In this document: positions 1 to 7,419 of the stretch, piece after piece
Layout: each line of letters starts with the position of its first letter
Position numbering within the stretch: position 1 is the first letter of the stretch
From: Patescibacteria group bacterium
Lineage (GTDB): Bacteria; Patescibacteriota; Gracilibacteria; BD1-5; UBA6164
Reading direction: 5' to 3'
DNA: 10,975 bases
Assembly: GCA_018623505.1 (NCBI GenBank)
Contig: JAAZVM010000008.1
Span: 1-10,975 of the forward strand
Notes under the pieces: model-generated
What the model was told of the DNA's origin: nothing
The model's input: only the letters and a program-made list of their open reading frames with translations
The model's database searches: none
Program-made: the position numbers and the translations under genes

Positions 1-1953
1 ACTTAAATCTATTCATTTTTTATCTAATTGTTTTTTTAATTTATTTAACTCTATATCAACTATATAATTTATATTATCTTTAGATAAAGGATTGAAAACT
101 ATTATATCATCAAGTCTATTTAAAAACTCTGGTCTAAAATAATTTCTAAGCTCTAAATTAAGTTCATTTTCTATAAAAGAAATATCTTTATTTTCTTCTG
201 TAAATTGTTGTATTTTATGACTTCATATATTACTTGTAAGTATAATGATTGTGTTTTCAAAATTTACAACTCTTCATTTACTATCAGTAAGCCTAGCATC
301 ATCTAAAACTTGCAAAAGTATATTAAAAACATCACTATGAGCTTTTTCTACTTCATCAAAAAGTATAACACTATATGGTTTTCTTCTAACTGTTTCAGTT
401 AATTGTCATCACTCATCATGTCATATGTATCATGGAGGAGCTCAAATCAACCTAGATACTGAATGTTTTTCCATATACTCACTCATATCTATTCTGATCA
501 TATTTTTTTCATCATCAAAAAGTTCTCTAGCTAAAGCTTTAGCAGTTTCAGTTTTTCATACTCAAGTAGGTCATAAAAACATAAAGCTTCAAAGTGGTTT
601 TCAATCTATAGAAAGACCTGCTCTTGATCTCCTTATAGCATTTGATATACTTTCTAATGCCCTATCTTGTCATATAACGGATTTTTTAAGTACCTCTTCT
701 AGTTTTAATAATTTTACTTTTTCAGACTCAAGTAACTTTTGAGCAGGGATTCAAGTCCATTTTGAAACAACTTCAGCTATATCATCATTGTCTACTTTAT
801 CCTTTAAATAAGTTTTAGAATTCATAGAAATCTCCAAAAGCTTATCTTCATTTTCAGTTATAGATTTTTCTAAACTAGGTATATCACTATATCTTATTTT
901 TGCTACCTCTCACAGATTTCATTCTCTTTCAAAATTTATTGCTTTTATATTTAACTCATCTATTTTTTCTCTAGAAATTTTTATATCTGTGATTATATCT
1001 TTTTCTATTTTCCATGATTTTTCTATTTCGCTTGCCTTTTCTTGTTTAAACTTTATCTCATTTTCTAGTTTATCTAGCTTTTCTTTTGGAGTAGTTTTTT
1101 CTGATTTTTTAGCTTCTAGTTCTATTTTTAAAGTTCTTATTTCTTTTTCTAATATATCAAGCTCAACTGGTTTTGAAATTGATTTTAACTTTACACTTGA
1201 AGAAGCTTCATCCATCAAATCAATAGCCTTATCTGGAAGTTTTCTATCACTTATATATTTTATAGAAAGATCAACTGCTGATTCTATAGCATTATCTGTT
1301 ATTTTTAAACCATGATGAGACTCATATTTATCTTTTATTCACCTTAATATAGCTAATGTATCTTCTCTATTTGGCTCATCTACTATAACTTTAGCAAATC
1401 TTCTCTCTAAAGCTGAATCTTTTTCTATGTATTTTCTATATTCATTTAAAGTTGTAGCTCAAATAAGATGAAGTTCTCATCTAGCTAAACTAGGTTTTAA
1501 TAGATTTCATGCATCATTTTGTCATTCAGCATTTCAAGCTCATACTATAGTATGAATCTCATCTATAAAAAGTATAATTTTACCTTCTGATTTTTCAACT
1601 TCACTTATAACAGATTTAAATCTTTCTTCAAACTCTCATTTAAACATAGCTCAAGCAAGAAGTGCTCACATATCAAGACTTATGATTTGTTTATCAAGCA
1701 AGTTATCTGGTACATCTTTTTCACTTATTTTTTTTGCTATTCATTCTACTATTGCTGTCTTACCGACTCAAGGTTCTCAAACTAAAACAGGATTATTTTT
1801 AGTTCTTCTACTAAGAATCTGAATAGCCCTTCTAATCTCTTCCTCCCTTCATATAACAGGATCTATTTTTCATGATTTAGCTTTTTCTACTAAATCTATT
1901 CAGTACTTTTTTAAAGCATCTTTAGTTTTTTCTTTTAATTGTTCTACATTCAT
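1..1953 (-). CDS. clpB: ClpB/Hsp100 disaggregase, N-domain-less, 3' end cut by window edge
   Basis: AAA+ chaperone that, in this family, forms a hexameric ring and extracts proteins from aggregates together with DnaK. The 651 visible residues contain the first ATPase domain with Walker A GEPGVGKT (residues 59-66) and Walker B LFIDEIHT (D131, E132). A charged coiled-coil middle domain follows (about 245-345), which marks ClpB rather than ClpA or ClpC. The second ATPase domain has GPTGVGKT (461-468), a GYIGHDEGG pore loop and [10 protein letters not shown]. The frame is open through [11 protein letters not shown] and runs off position 1, so roughly 70-80 C-terminal residues are missing. The ATG at 1953 is the only sensible start, since a TAA lies in frame about 45 bases upstream. 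It begins directly at the KYGIDLVEKA segment, so the usual ~150-residue N-terminal substrate domain is absent. Glycines G59, G62, G461, G464 and G466 are all TGA codons. A CIRCE-like operator lies over its promoter. Confidence 0.96.
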
Positions 1954-1984
1954 AATTCTAAAATTAAGAATTAAAAAAATCTTA

Positions 1985-2011
1985 TTAGCACTCAGTTATT
2001 ATATGTGCCAA
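1985..2011 (-). promoter_or_regulatory. CIRCE-like HrcA operator upstream of clpB
   Basis: On the plus strand this reads TTAGCACTC, then nine bases, then ATGTGCCAA. The CIRCE consensus is TTAGCACTC-N9-GAGTGCTAA: the first half-site is perfect, the spacing is exact and the second half matches at 6 of 9 positions. CIRCE is the binding site of the heat-shock repressor HrcA. It sits about 32 bases before the clpB start and overlaps the predicted -10 box, the right place to repress a chaperone gene. The hrcA gene is not in the window. Confidence 0.8.
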
Positions 2012-2025
2012 TATTTTAAAGTCAA
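1998..2025 (-). promoter_or_regulatory. Sigma-70-type promoter of clpB
   Basis: Read on the minus strand: TTGACT (2020-2025), a 16-base spacer, then TATAAT (1998-2003). Transcription would start near 1991, giving a leader of about 37 bases. The -10 box lies inside the central spacer of the CIRCE element, so a bound repressor would block the polymerase. No Shine-Dalgarno sequence is visible before the ATG. Confidence 0.7.
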
Positions 2026-2054
2026 ATAAAAAACCTAAATATTTTTTTAGGTTT
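2024..2054 (-). terminator. Intrinsic terminator of the peroxiredoxin gene
   Basis: AAACCTAAA (2031-2039) pairs with TTTAGGTTT (2046-2054) across a six-base loop, followed on the minus strand by a T-rich tract. The hairpin includes the stop codon of the peroxiredoxin gene and ends just before the clpB promoter. Confidence 0.75.
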
Positions 2055-2514
2055 AATTTAACTCTTTCAAAAGTCTTTCAGCATGTCATTTTGCTCTTAT
2101 ATTCTTGTATTCTTTTAATATTTCCCCTTCTTTTGATACTATAAATGTACTTCTTATAACTCCTTGTACTATTTTTCAGTAGTTATTTTTTTCTCAGTAA
2201 GCTCAAAGTTCTTTATGTAAAACTAAATCAGGATCAGAAATAAGGTCAATAGACAACTCTTGCTTTTCTATAAATTTTTTATGTGAATCAATGCTATCCT
2301 TTGAAACTCAAATAACTACATATCACTTTTTCTCAAACTCTAATTTAAGACAAGAAAAATCTTTATTTTCTATAGTACATCCTGGAGTATTATCTTTTGG
2401 ATAAAAGTAAAGGATAGTTTTTTCTCAAAAAGATAAAAGTGTTTTTAAATCAAAAGTTCATACTTCCATATTAGAAGAAATTGCTTCATATTTATTATTT
2501 AGATTAAGTTTCAT
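2053..2514 (-). CDS. bcp: Peroxiredoxin, Bcp/AhpC-TSA family
   Basis: A 153-residue thiol peroxidase, normal length for Bcp, expected to reduce hydrogen peroxide or organic peroxides in the cytoplasm using thioredoxin. The active-site segment YFYPKDNTPGCTIE carries the peroxidatic cysteine in the family's PxxxTPGCT context. The next cysteine is nine residues later (DFSC), not five as in the well-studied E. coli Bcp, so the recycling mechanism is uncertain. IGVSKDSIDSHKKF and the C-terminal STFIVSKEGEI strand also fit the family. Several conserved glycines (in IGVS, FGEK, GAYGEK) are TGA. It lies downstream of the Fur-like gene, separated by a terminator hairpin. I see no convincing promoter in the short gap, so expression may depend on read-through. 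Confidence 0.93.
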
Positions 2515-2533
2515 AATTAATTATTATTTTATA

Positions 2534-2574
2534 AAAAAATAAAACTATTTTCTCCTCCTCCCGAAAATAGTTTT
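2534..2574 (-). terminator. Strong hairpin terminator after the Fur-like gene
   Basis: A perfect 12-bp stem, AAAACTATTTTC (2541-2552) with GAAAATAGTTTT (2563-2574), closes a ten-base loop and is followed on the minus strand by ATTTTTTTAT. The loop reads GGGAGGAGGA on the RNA strand, a purine-rich, Shine-Dalgarno-like run that is otherwise rare in this window. The ATG of the peroxiredoxin gene is about 40 bases beyond it, too far for it to act as a normal ribosome binding site. Confidence 0.85.
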
Positions 2575-2917
2575 AAGAACTAAACTCTCAAAACAGTTTT
2601 ACATCTAAGTTTTGCAACTTAAAGTTAGCTGGTAAATTTGGTATTTGCACTTCATCAGGTAAGTCCATTATTTCTCAAGTATTTACATCAATAAGATGAA
2701 CATGGTTTCCACAGTTAGTTTCAAAATATGCTTTTTTTCATATTCAAACTACTTTTCTCAAATCTCAATCCTTAACCATATCTTCTACATTTCTATAAAT
2801 AGTAGATTTTCAAGCATCATTATAAATAGCACTAAGTTCATCAAATATCTGCTCTACAGTTAAGTGCTTTTTATCACAGATTTTCATTATATCTTCTCTA
2901 TAATAATGAGTTTTCAT
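2573..2917 (-). CDS. Short Fur/PerR-family metalloregulator
   Basis: A 114-residue DNA-binding repressor-like protein of the ferric uptake regulator family. The winged-helix part is clear: KHLTVEQIFDEL (from H18) and the recognition helix segment GKSTIYRNVEDMVKDG (36-51). The metal-sensing half is recognisable in E66 and H72-V-H74, followed by D85, which line up with the regulatory metal ligands of Fur and PerR. H18 fits the N-terminal histidine ligand. The Glu at 66 is more Fur-like than PerR-like. Both CxxC pairs of the structural zinc site are missing and the dimerisation region is short, since typical members have 135-150 residues. It faces a Dps-like gene across a region with two Fur-type palindromes, so it is probably their ligand. 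Whether it senses iron, peroxide or another metal cannot be settled from sequence. Confidence 0.85.
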
Positions 2918-2944
2918 ATCAAATTTTTTAATTATATTTTCTTT

Positions 2945-2971
2945 ATTATACTTATAATTATTACAAATCAA
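2945..2971 (-). promoter_or_regulatory. Probable promoter of the Fur-like gene
   Basis: Minus strand TTGATT (2966-2971), a 15-base spacer and TATAAT (2945-2950), placing the start near 2938 and a short leader before the ATG at 2917. The spacer is shorter than ideal. A Fur-family palindrome lies just upstream of the -35 box. Confidence 0.4.
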
Positions 2972-2978
2972 GTTATTT

Positions 2979-2993
2979 TGAGAATAATTCTCA
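2979..2993. promoter_or_regulatory. Fur-family operator, copy 1
   Basis: A perfect 7-1-7 palindrome, TGAGAATAATTCTCA. This is the architecture of Fur and PerR boxes (B. subtilis Fur box TGATAATNATTATCA). It sits between the -35 boxes of the two divergent promoters, about 40-55 bases upstream of either predicted start. Confidence 0.82.
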
Positions 2994-3001
2994 TATTAGT
3001 T

Positions 3002-3029
3002 TTGACTTTTATGTAATTTTAAATAATAT
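3002..3029 (+). promoter_or_regulatory. Promoter of the Dps-like gene
   Basis: TTGACT (3002-3007), a 16-base spacer and TAATAT (3024-3029) predict transcription from about 3036. The second Fur-type palindrome covers this start point, a classic position for repression. Confidence 0.6.
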
Positions 3030-3034
3030 ATTAG

Positions 3035-3049
3035 TGAGAATAATTCTCA
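3035..3049. promoter_or_regulatory. Fur-family operator, copy 2
   Basis: The same 15-base palindrome as copy 1, TGAGAATAATTCTCA, with no mismatch. The centres of the two copies are 56 bp apart. It overlaps the predicted transcription start of the Dps-like gene. Confidence 0.82.
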
Positions 3050-3076
3050 TTATATTAAAATATAATCAATAAAATC

Positions 3077-3427
3077 ATGAAAGAATTACACAAAAAAGCA
3101 CTAGAAGCTTATATAAAAATGCTAACTATACATATAGACACAAAAACAAGTGACCCAGTTTTTCATCCAGAAACAGAATGATATTACGAACAACTTTTTA
3201 CTGTAGCTCATAAAATAGGTGAAAAATATGTTGATTTAGATGGTGAACTTACAGATATGAACCTAAAAGAAAAGAAAAAAGAAGCAAACAAAATCATAAG
3301 AGAACTAAAAGAAGAAATAGAAAAATATATGGAGGAAAATGAAACAACTTTATGAACAGAAGATTTACTTGGATCATTAGCAAATGATTTAGAAGATATT
3401 GAGTGAAGCTCAAAAGCATTTTTATAA
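3077..3427 (+). CDS. Dps/miniferritin-like protein
   Basis: A 116-residue, highly charged, apparently all-helical protein and the only plus-strand gene. The spacing of candidate metal ligands H19, H30, E34, H45, E49 copies the Dps ferroxidase pattern (H-12-H-4-D-11-D-4-E in E. coli Dps) within one residue, with His in place of one Asp. The C-terminal GTEDLLGSLANDLEDIE closely resembles the last helix of Dps (GTADLL...). Dps proteins oxidise and store iron and shield DNA from peroxide. Two Fur-type palindromes in front of it support an iron or peroxide role. It is shorter than usual Dps (about 150-170) and lacks the first conserved Trp motif. At the conserved Trp of the last helix there is a TGA codon, read here as Gly. 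No Shine-Dalgarno precedes the ATG. The Dps assignment is by eye and remains an inference. Confidence 0.62.
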
Positions 3428-3456
3428 AAAAGAGACTTTAAAGTCTCTTTTTTATA
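3425..3456. terminator. Bidirectional terminator between convergent genes
   Basis: A 13-bp perfect stem, AAAAAGAGACTTT (3428-3440) with AAAGTCTCTTTTT (3441-3453), with A and T runs on either side, so it can stop transcripts from both directions. It overlaps the ends of the Dps-like gene and of yaaA, which meet tail to tail here. Confidence 0.85.
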
Positions 3457-4168
3457 ATTTATAAATTATATTTACATCGATTATATTTCAATTATCTAGT
3501 ATTTTTCATCAAAAATCATTTATAGAACTTGCTCATTTTTCACAAATTGATTTTATCCACTCACCTTTTATCTTTTTTACTCAGTGACTTATTTTTTTTC
3601 AGTCTTCTTTTAAAAAGTTTATATTTATGATCTTTTTTCAACTTGAGATTATTTTATCTAGCTTTTTTTTATGTTTAGAACAGTTTGTTCAAAGACCTAA
3701 TAATTTCGCATAACTTATAGGAAGAAGATTTACTATATAATCAACTTCTAGAGAAGCAATATTATCTGGAATAATATCCCACCAATAATCATATAAACCT
3801 TTAGTTTCAACAGGAAGCTTATAATTTACAATTAAATCTTTTGGTTTTAGTAAACCATAAAGACCTGATAAAATCATGAAATTATTATCAAAATATTTCT
3901 TTCAGTTATTAGTCATACTATCATATCATATAGCACTATACATAACTCCTGAGTATCTACCAATAGCTTCTATTGTATCTTTTTTTCAGATATTTTTATT
4001 TAAAGAAATAGCTTCCTCAAACCTACTTCACTTACATTTTAAATCTTTTTCTGTAGCATTTTCAGCTATTGAAATAGGTTTTTCAAAGTTAAAACTTAAA
4101 ACTTCTTCTTTGTAATTATTTAATGGATTTTTTCACTCACTAGGAGGTAATAAAAAAAGTATTTTCAT
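3452..4168 (-). CDS. yaaA: YaaA family protein (DUF328/UPF0246), peroxide stress
   Basis: 238 residues, close to the family's usual ~250. Diagnostic features are the N-terminal LLPPSEGK (residues 6-13, its glycine a TGA), the GRYSGVMYSAI segment, LSGLYGLLKPKDLI and KLPVETKGLYDYW. In E. coli YaaA lowers free intracellular iron during hydrogen peroxide stress and binds DNA; the chemistry is not settled. The gene starts nine bases after the stop of the CiaB-like peptidase gene, so the two are probably co-transcribed. The ATG at 4168 places the family motif at the expected distance from the N-terminus. Its presence beside a peroxiredoxin, a Fur-like regulator and a Dps-like protein fits an oxidative-stress role. 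Confidence 0.93.
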
Positions 4169-4177
4169 CTATTGTTT

Positions 4178-6043
4178 TTACATATATATTTCTTTTGATT
4201 TTGAATTATCTATTTCGTTTCAGTATTTATTATAAACATCTGTAAAATGATTTACAAAATCTCTTAATACTTCATTTTGAGGAAGATAATAAAGACCTTC
4301 TTTTATAGTATATCTTTTTAAAAATTCATTTGCATCTACCTTATTTAGATAAACTCAAACTAAATCTAGATAATGATTTATATATCACTCTTTTAAGTAT
4401 CAATATAAATCTTCACAGTAGTCAAAAACTATCTTATTATCAACTATTTTTATAATTCTAGACTCCATAAGAATTTGAAAATGTATAAGAGCTTCACAAT
4501 AATATGGCACAACTTCATTTACTTTTTTATAAGCAAATAATCATATAGTTCTATTTATATGATCTAAAAGCATATTTTTTCTCAGTTCTTCATCATCATT
4601 TTTTGATACAAAGTACGCAACAAGTCATCAAGCTGTAGCTTTGAACTCTTCTATGTTTTTATAAACTCAAGTTTTAGAGTTCATCTTACTTTCAGTATCC
4701 AAATCAAGCCACAAAGTATGTCAAAATTCATGACCTATAGTTTCTATATCATATACATTGTAAAAGTTTTTGGGATCTCAAAAAATATACTTTCTATAAT
4801 TATCTAGTAAATCTTCCGAAAAAATCTCTGATTGCCATTTTAAAAATGGTCTAGATTTTTTATCCTCTAAAACCATTTCAGGAAATGCAAATATCTTTTT
4901 TCCACATTTTTCAGAAATTACGTCATCATTTGGCACAACTTGAGCTGAAAATAATCAAGTAAGTTCACTTGAAAAATATAAAACTGGAGTCGATATAAAA
5001 AGATTTACTCTATTTATATTTCATAAACTATATTCATAGCTTGATTTAAATCTATCTCTTCATATATCATCATATATTTTTTCATACATATCTAGTATAT
5101 TATCCTTGACTGTACTTTCAAATACCTCATTTTCTATTCTCAAATCCCAATCTGGAGCAACAGCCTGTCTGTACTTATCTTCATAAAACTCTAAAGGGTG
5201 ACTTATCTGAAAAGGAGTTTTTATTTCCATCCATTTTTCATCTACTATTGACCATTTTTCTACTAATCTATTTACATCTCTTTCTAAAAAAGCATATTTT
5301 ATAGCTGTTAAATAATCTATATAATACTCTTTAGAATCATATATATCGTCTTCCTGGCAAGATAATTTTTTTATAAATTTATCTAAAGCTTTTACTATGA
5401 GATTTACTTCAAACTTAAAAACATCAAAATAACTTTTTGACTCAAAATCACCGTTTTCATTTATAACTAAAGAGCTGTATGATCTGTCTGCAATTTCTCA
5501 GTTATGTCATAAATCTAAAAGATTATTTTCATTTAAAAATTGCATTATTTTATCAGTATCATTTTCAAATCTAGATTCAAGCTCTCTATTTACTAAGTTT
5601 ACTATATGATTTCTCCATGGTAAAAACAAACTATTAAAAGCTACACCTACTTCATAAACTCATTTAAATATTTCGTTATAAAAATCAGTAAGTAAATTAT
5701 TTTCTTCTATATAATTTAAAAGTGATTTTTGAATGTCAGAATAAAAATCAGATACATAATTATAAGATAAATCTAAAAATTCATCTATTTGCTCTTGAGG
5801 AAATCAAGCTTTTTCCATATATAAAACTAGTGAGTTTTCTCTTAATTCTACTATTCTGAAATATGCTCAAAGTCTAGTTTCACTATTATTTTCTAGTCAT
5901 ATATACTCTAAAAATTCTTCTAGTATTTCTCTAGACTCACCTTCATTTTCTACTCAATCAAATAATGTCTTTAGATTTTTTGAAACCTCCTTGTTATAAG
6001 AAACTATTTGTTTTATATTTTCTTCTATTTGTATTTTATCCAT
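4178..6043 (-). CDS. ciaB: CiaB-family zinc metallopeptidase-like protein
   Basis: A 621-residue protein without signal peptide or membrane segment. It has a zinc-binding HEFGH at residues 438-442 and a downstream NIEEFKAT (E465/E466), the arrangement of gluzincin peptidases (HExxH plus a later Glu). Other segments are TPFQISHPLEFYEDKYR, GLFSAQVVPNDD and GKKIFAFPEM. Length and these motifs match, from memory, the Campylobacter invasion antigen B family (about 610 residues), described in Campylobacter as a secreted effector needed for host-cell entry. Its biochemical activity is not well established and homologues occur in non-pathogens, so an invasion role should not be assumed. Many conserved glycines, including that of HEFGH, are TGA. 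It heads a two-gene unit with yaaA. If not CiaB, it would still be a soluble HExxH metallopeptidase of a related zincin family. Confidence 0.8.
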
Positions 6044-6095
6044 TTATTTTTATTAGTACTAATTTATTATAATATAATTAAAAATAATTATTTAT

Positions 6096-6128
6096 AAAAT
6101 AAAAAACTAATCAAAAGATTAGTTTTTT
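6096..6128 (-). terminator. Intrinsic terminator of the MurF-like gene
   Basis: AAAAAACTAATC (6101-6112) pairs with GATTAGTTTTTT (6117-6128) across a four-base loop, giving a 12-bp stem with a T-rich tail on the minus strand. It overlaps the stop codon of the gene. Confidence 0.85.
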
Positions 6129-7354
6129 TGTTTCATCCAATAATCATCTTGTCTAACAAGCATCTTTTTACTATTTTCATTTTTAAGAACTTGTTTTAAA
6201 GCTTCTTCAGTAAATATAGTATTTTGACTTCATTTAAAAAGTACAAGATATTTTTTTGATGAAGTTTCCAAAAAGTTGTAAAGGTATTTTCAAGCATCTG
6301 AAGATTTTTCAAAGTTTCATAAATGGTCTCAAAAATGATTTTTTGTTTCTTTTCATACTGAAATTATTTTTCAAAAATGACTTAAATAATGATAAAGTTT
6401 TCTATGTTCATTTCTAGATTTTTTTCATAACTCTCTCATATCTCATATTACAAATAGAAGTTCATATTTTTTAAATACTTTATCTCTTAAAGTTACTGCA
6501 TTTTCTATCATCTTAATCATACTAGCAGGTCATGCATTGTAAGTTGAGTCAATCAATACAGAACCAAAAACTCAGTTAAATAAAGTAAATCTTCAAGGTT
6601 GATTTATAAGGTTTATAGTTTGATTTTTATCTATATGTTTAACTCAAAACTCTTTTAAGATTTTTAAAGCTAAACCTATATAAACAAAATTTTCTTCTCA
6701 AAGTATATTTGTCTTAACAATATCATCTTTAAATTTTAAAAGACTTAAAATTTTATCATTTTCTACAAAGTACTTATGCTTGAAAGAATCTTTTTTATTG
6801 AAAAAACTATGTTTCACTTTTAGGTTTTTAGATTCTTTTTCTAAAAACTCATCTTTTTGATTTAAAAATGCTTTATTTTTAGTAGCTTTTATAAGCTTTA
6901 TTTTTTCTTTTCAAATATCTTCTTTTGATTTGAAGTTTTGTACATGTATGTAATCTAGCTTTGTAAATACACTATAATCAGGTTTAGCTATTTTAAGTAA
7001 AAAATCCATATCTCAAGGATGATCTATACCGTACTCTAAAACTATTATGTCGTATTTTTTCTTTCAAAAAATAAGCTCCTGAGAAAACAAAAAGAAAACT
7101 TTTATAAGATTTTTTAAACTAGGTTTATACTTCTCCAAAGCATATATAGAAAAAACAAGTCATAACTCACTGTTAAAATTTTTAGGTGAAGTATAAATTT
7201 TTTTATCTGGTAAAAACTGTTTTAGTACTTGATAAATTATCATCCTAGAACTAGTTTTACCTACGCTTCAAGTTACTCATATAACTACTGGTTTATACTT
7301 TTTTATATATAGTTTTCAAAGTATAGAAAACATAAAATAAACTACTTTCTTCAT
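6119..7354 (-). CDS. murF: MurF-like Mur ligase without the N-terminal domain
   Basis: 411 residues of the ATP-dependent Mur ligase family. MurF adds D-Ala-D-Ala to UDP-MurNAc-tripeptide in cytoplasmic peptidoglycan synthesis. The P-loop is TGSVGKTS (residues 28-35). Then come SPKNFNSELG, a central KPDYSVFTKLDYIHVQNF segment, and the MurF-type C-terminal markers PGRFTLFNG, IDSTYNAGPASM, VIGDMRELG and FKGSQN. MurF normally has about 450 residues with an ~80-100 residue N-terminal domain that grips the UDP-sugar. Here the P-loop begins only 28 residues from the start and that domain is missing. The P-loop has SV where MurF usually has N, another deviation. It may be a reduced MurF or a ligase for a different substrate. 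No other cell-wall gene is nearby. Confidence 0.82.
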
Positions 7355-7384
7355 ATTTGCTTTTTATTTATATTATCGTTTAAT

Positions 7385-7412
7385 ATATTAATATTTTTAT
7401 TAAATAATACAA
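7385..7412 (-). promoter_or_regulatory. Possible promoter of the MurF-like gene
   Basis: Minus strand TTGTAT (7407-7412), 16-base spacer, TAATAT (7385-7390), in the 65-base gap after the AGOG gene. The -35 box is weak, but the 16-base spacing matches the better promoters in the window. Co-transcription with the upstream genes is also possible because no terminator is visible in the gap. Confidence 0.3.
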
Positions 7413-7419
7413 ATATATT

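Noticed and set aside
425..1315. Plus-strand open frames opposite clpB (425-742, 989-1315)
   Set aside because: They lie antisense to well-conserved ClpB domains and show no family features; low-complexity Ser/Phe-rich translations are typical shadows.
1756..1779. UGA read as tryptophan (code 4, as in Mycoplasma)
   Set aside because: Trp cannot occupy the invariant glycines of Walker A loops, and TGG is used normally as Trp.
5985..5995. AAGGAGGT-like site on the minus strand
   Set aside because: It is inside the CiaB-like coding sequence with no start codon for another gene after it.
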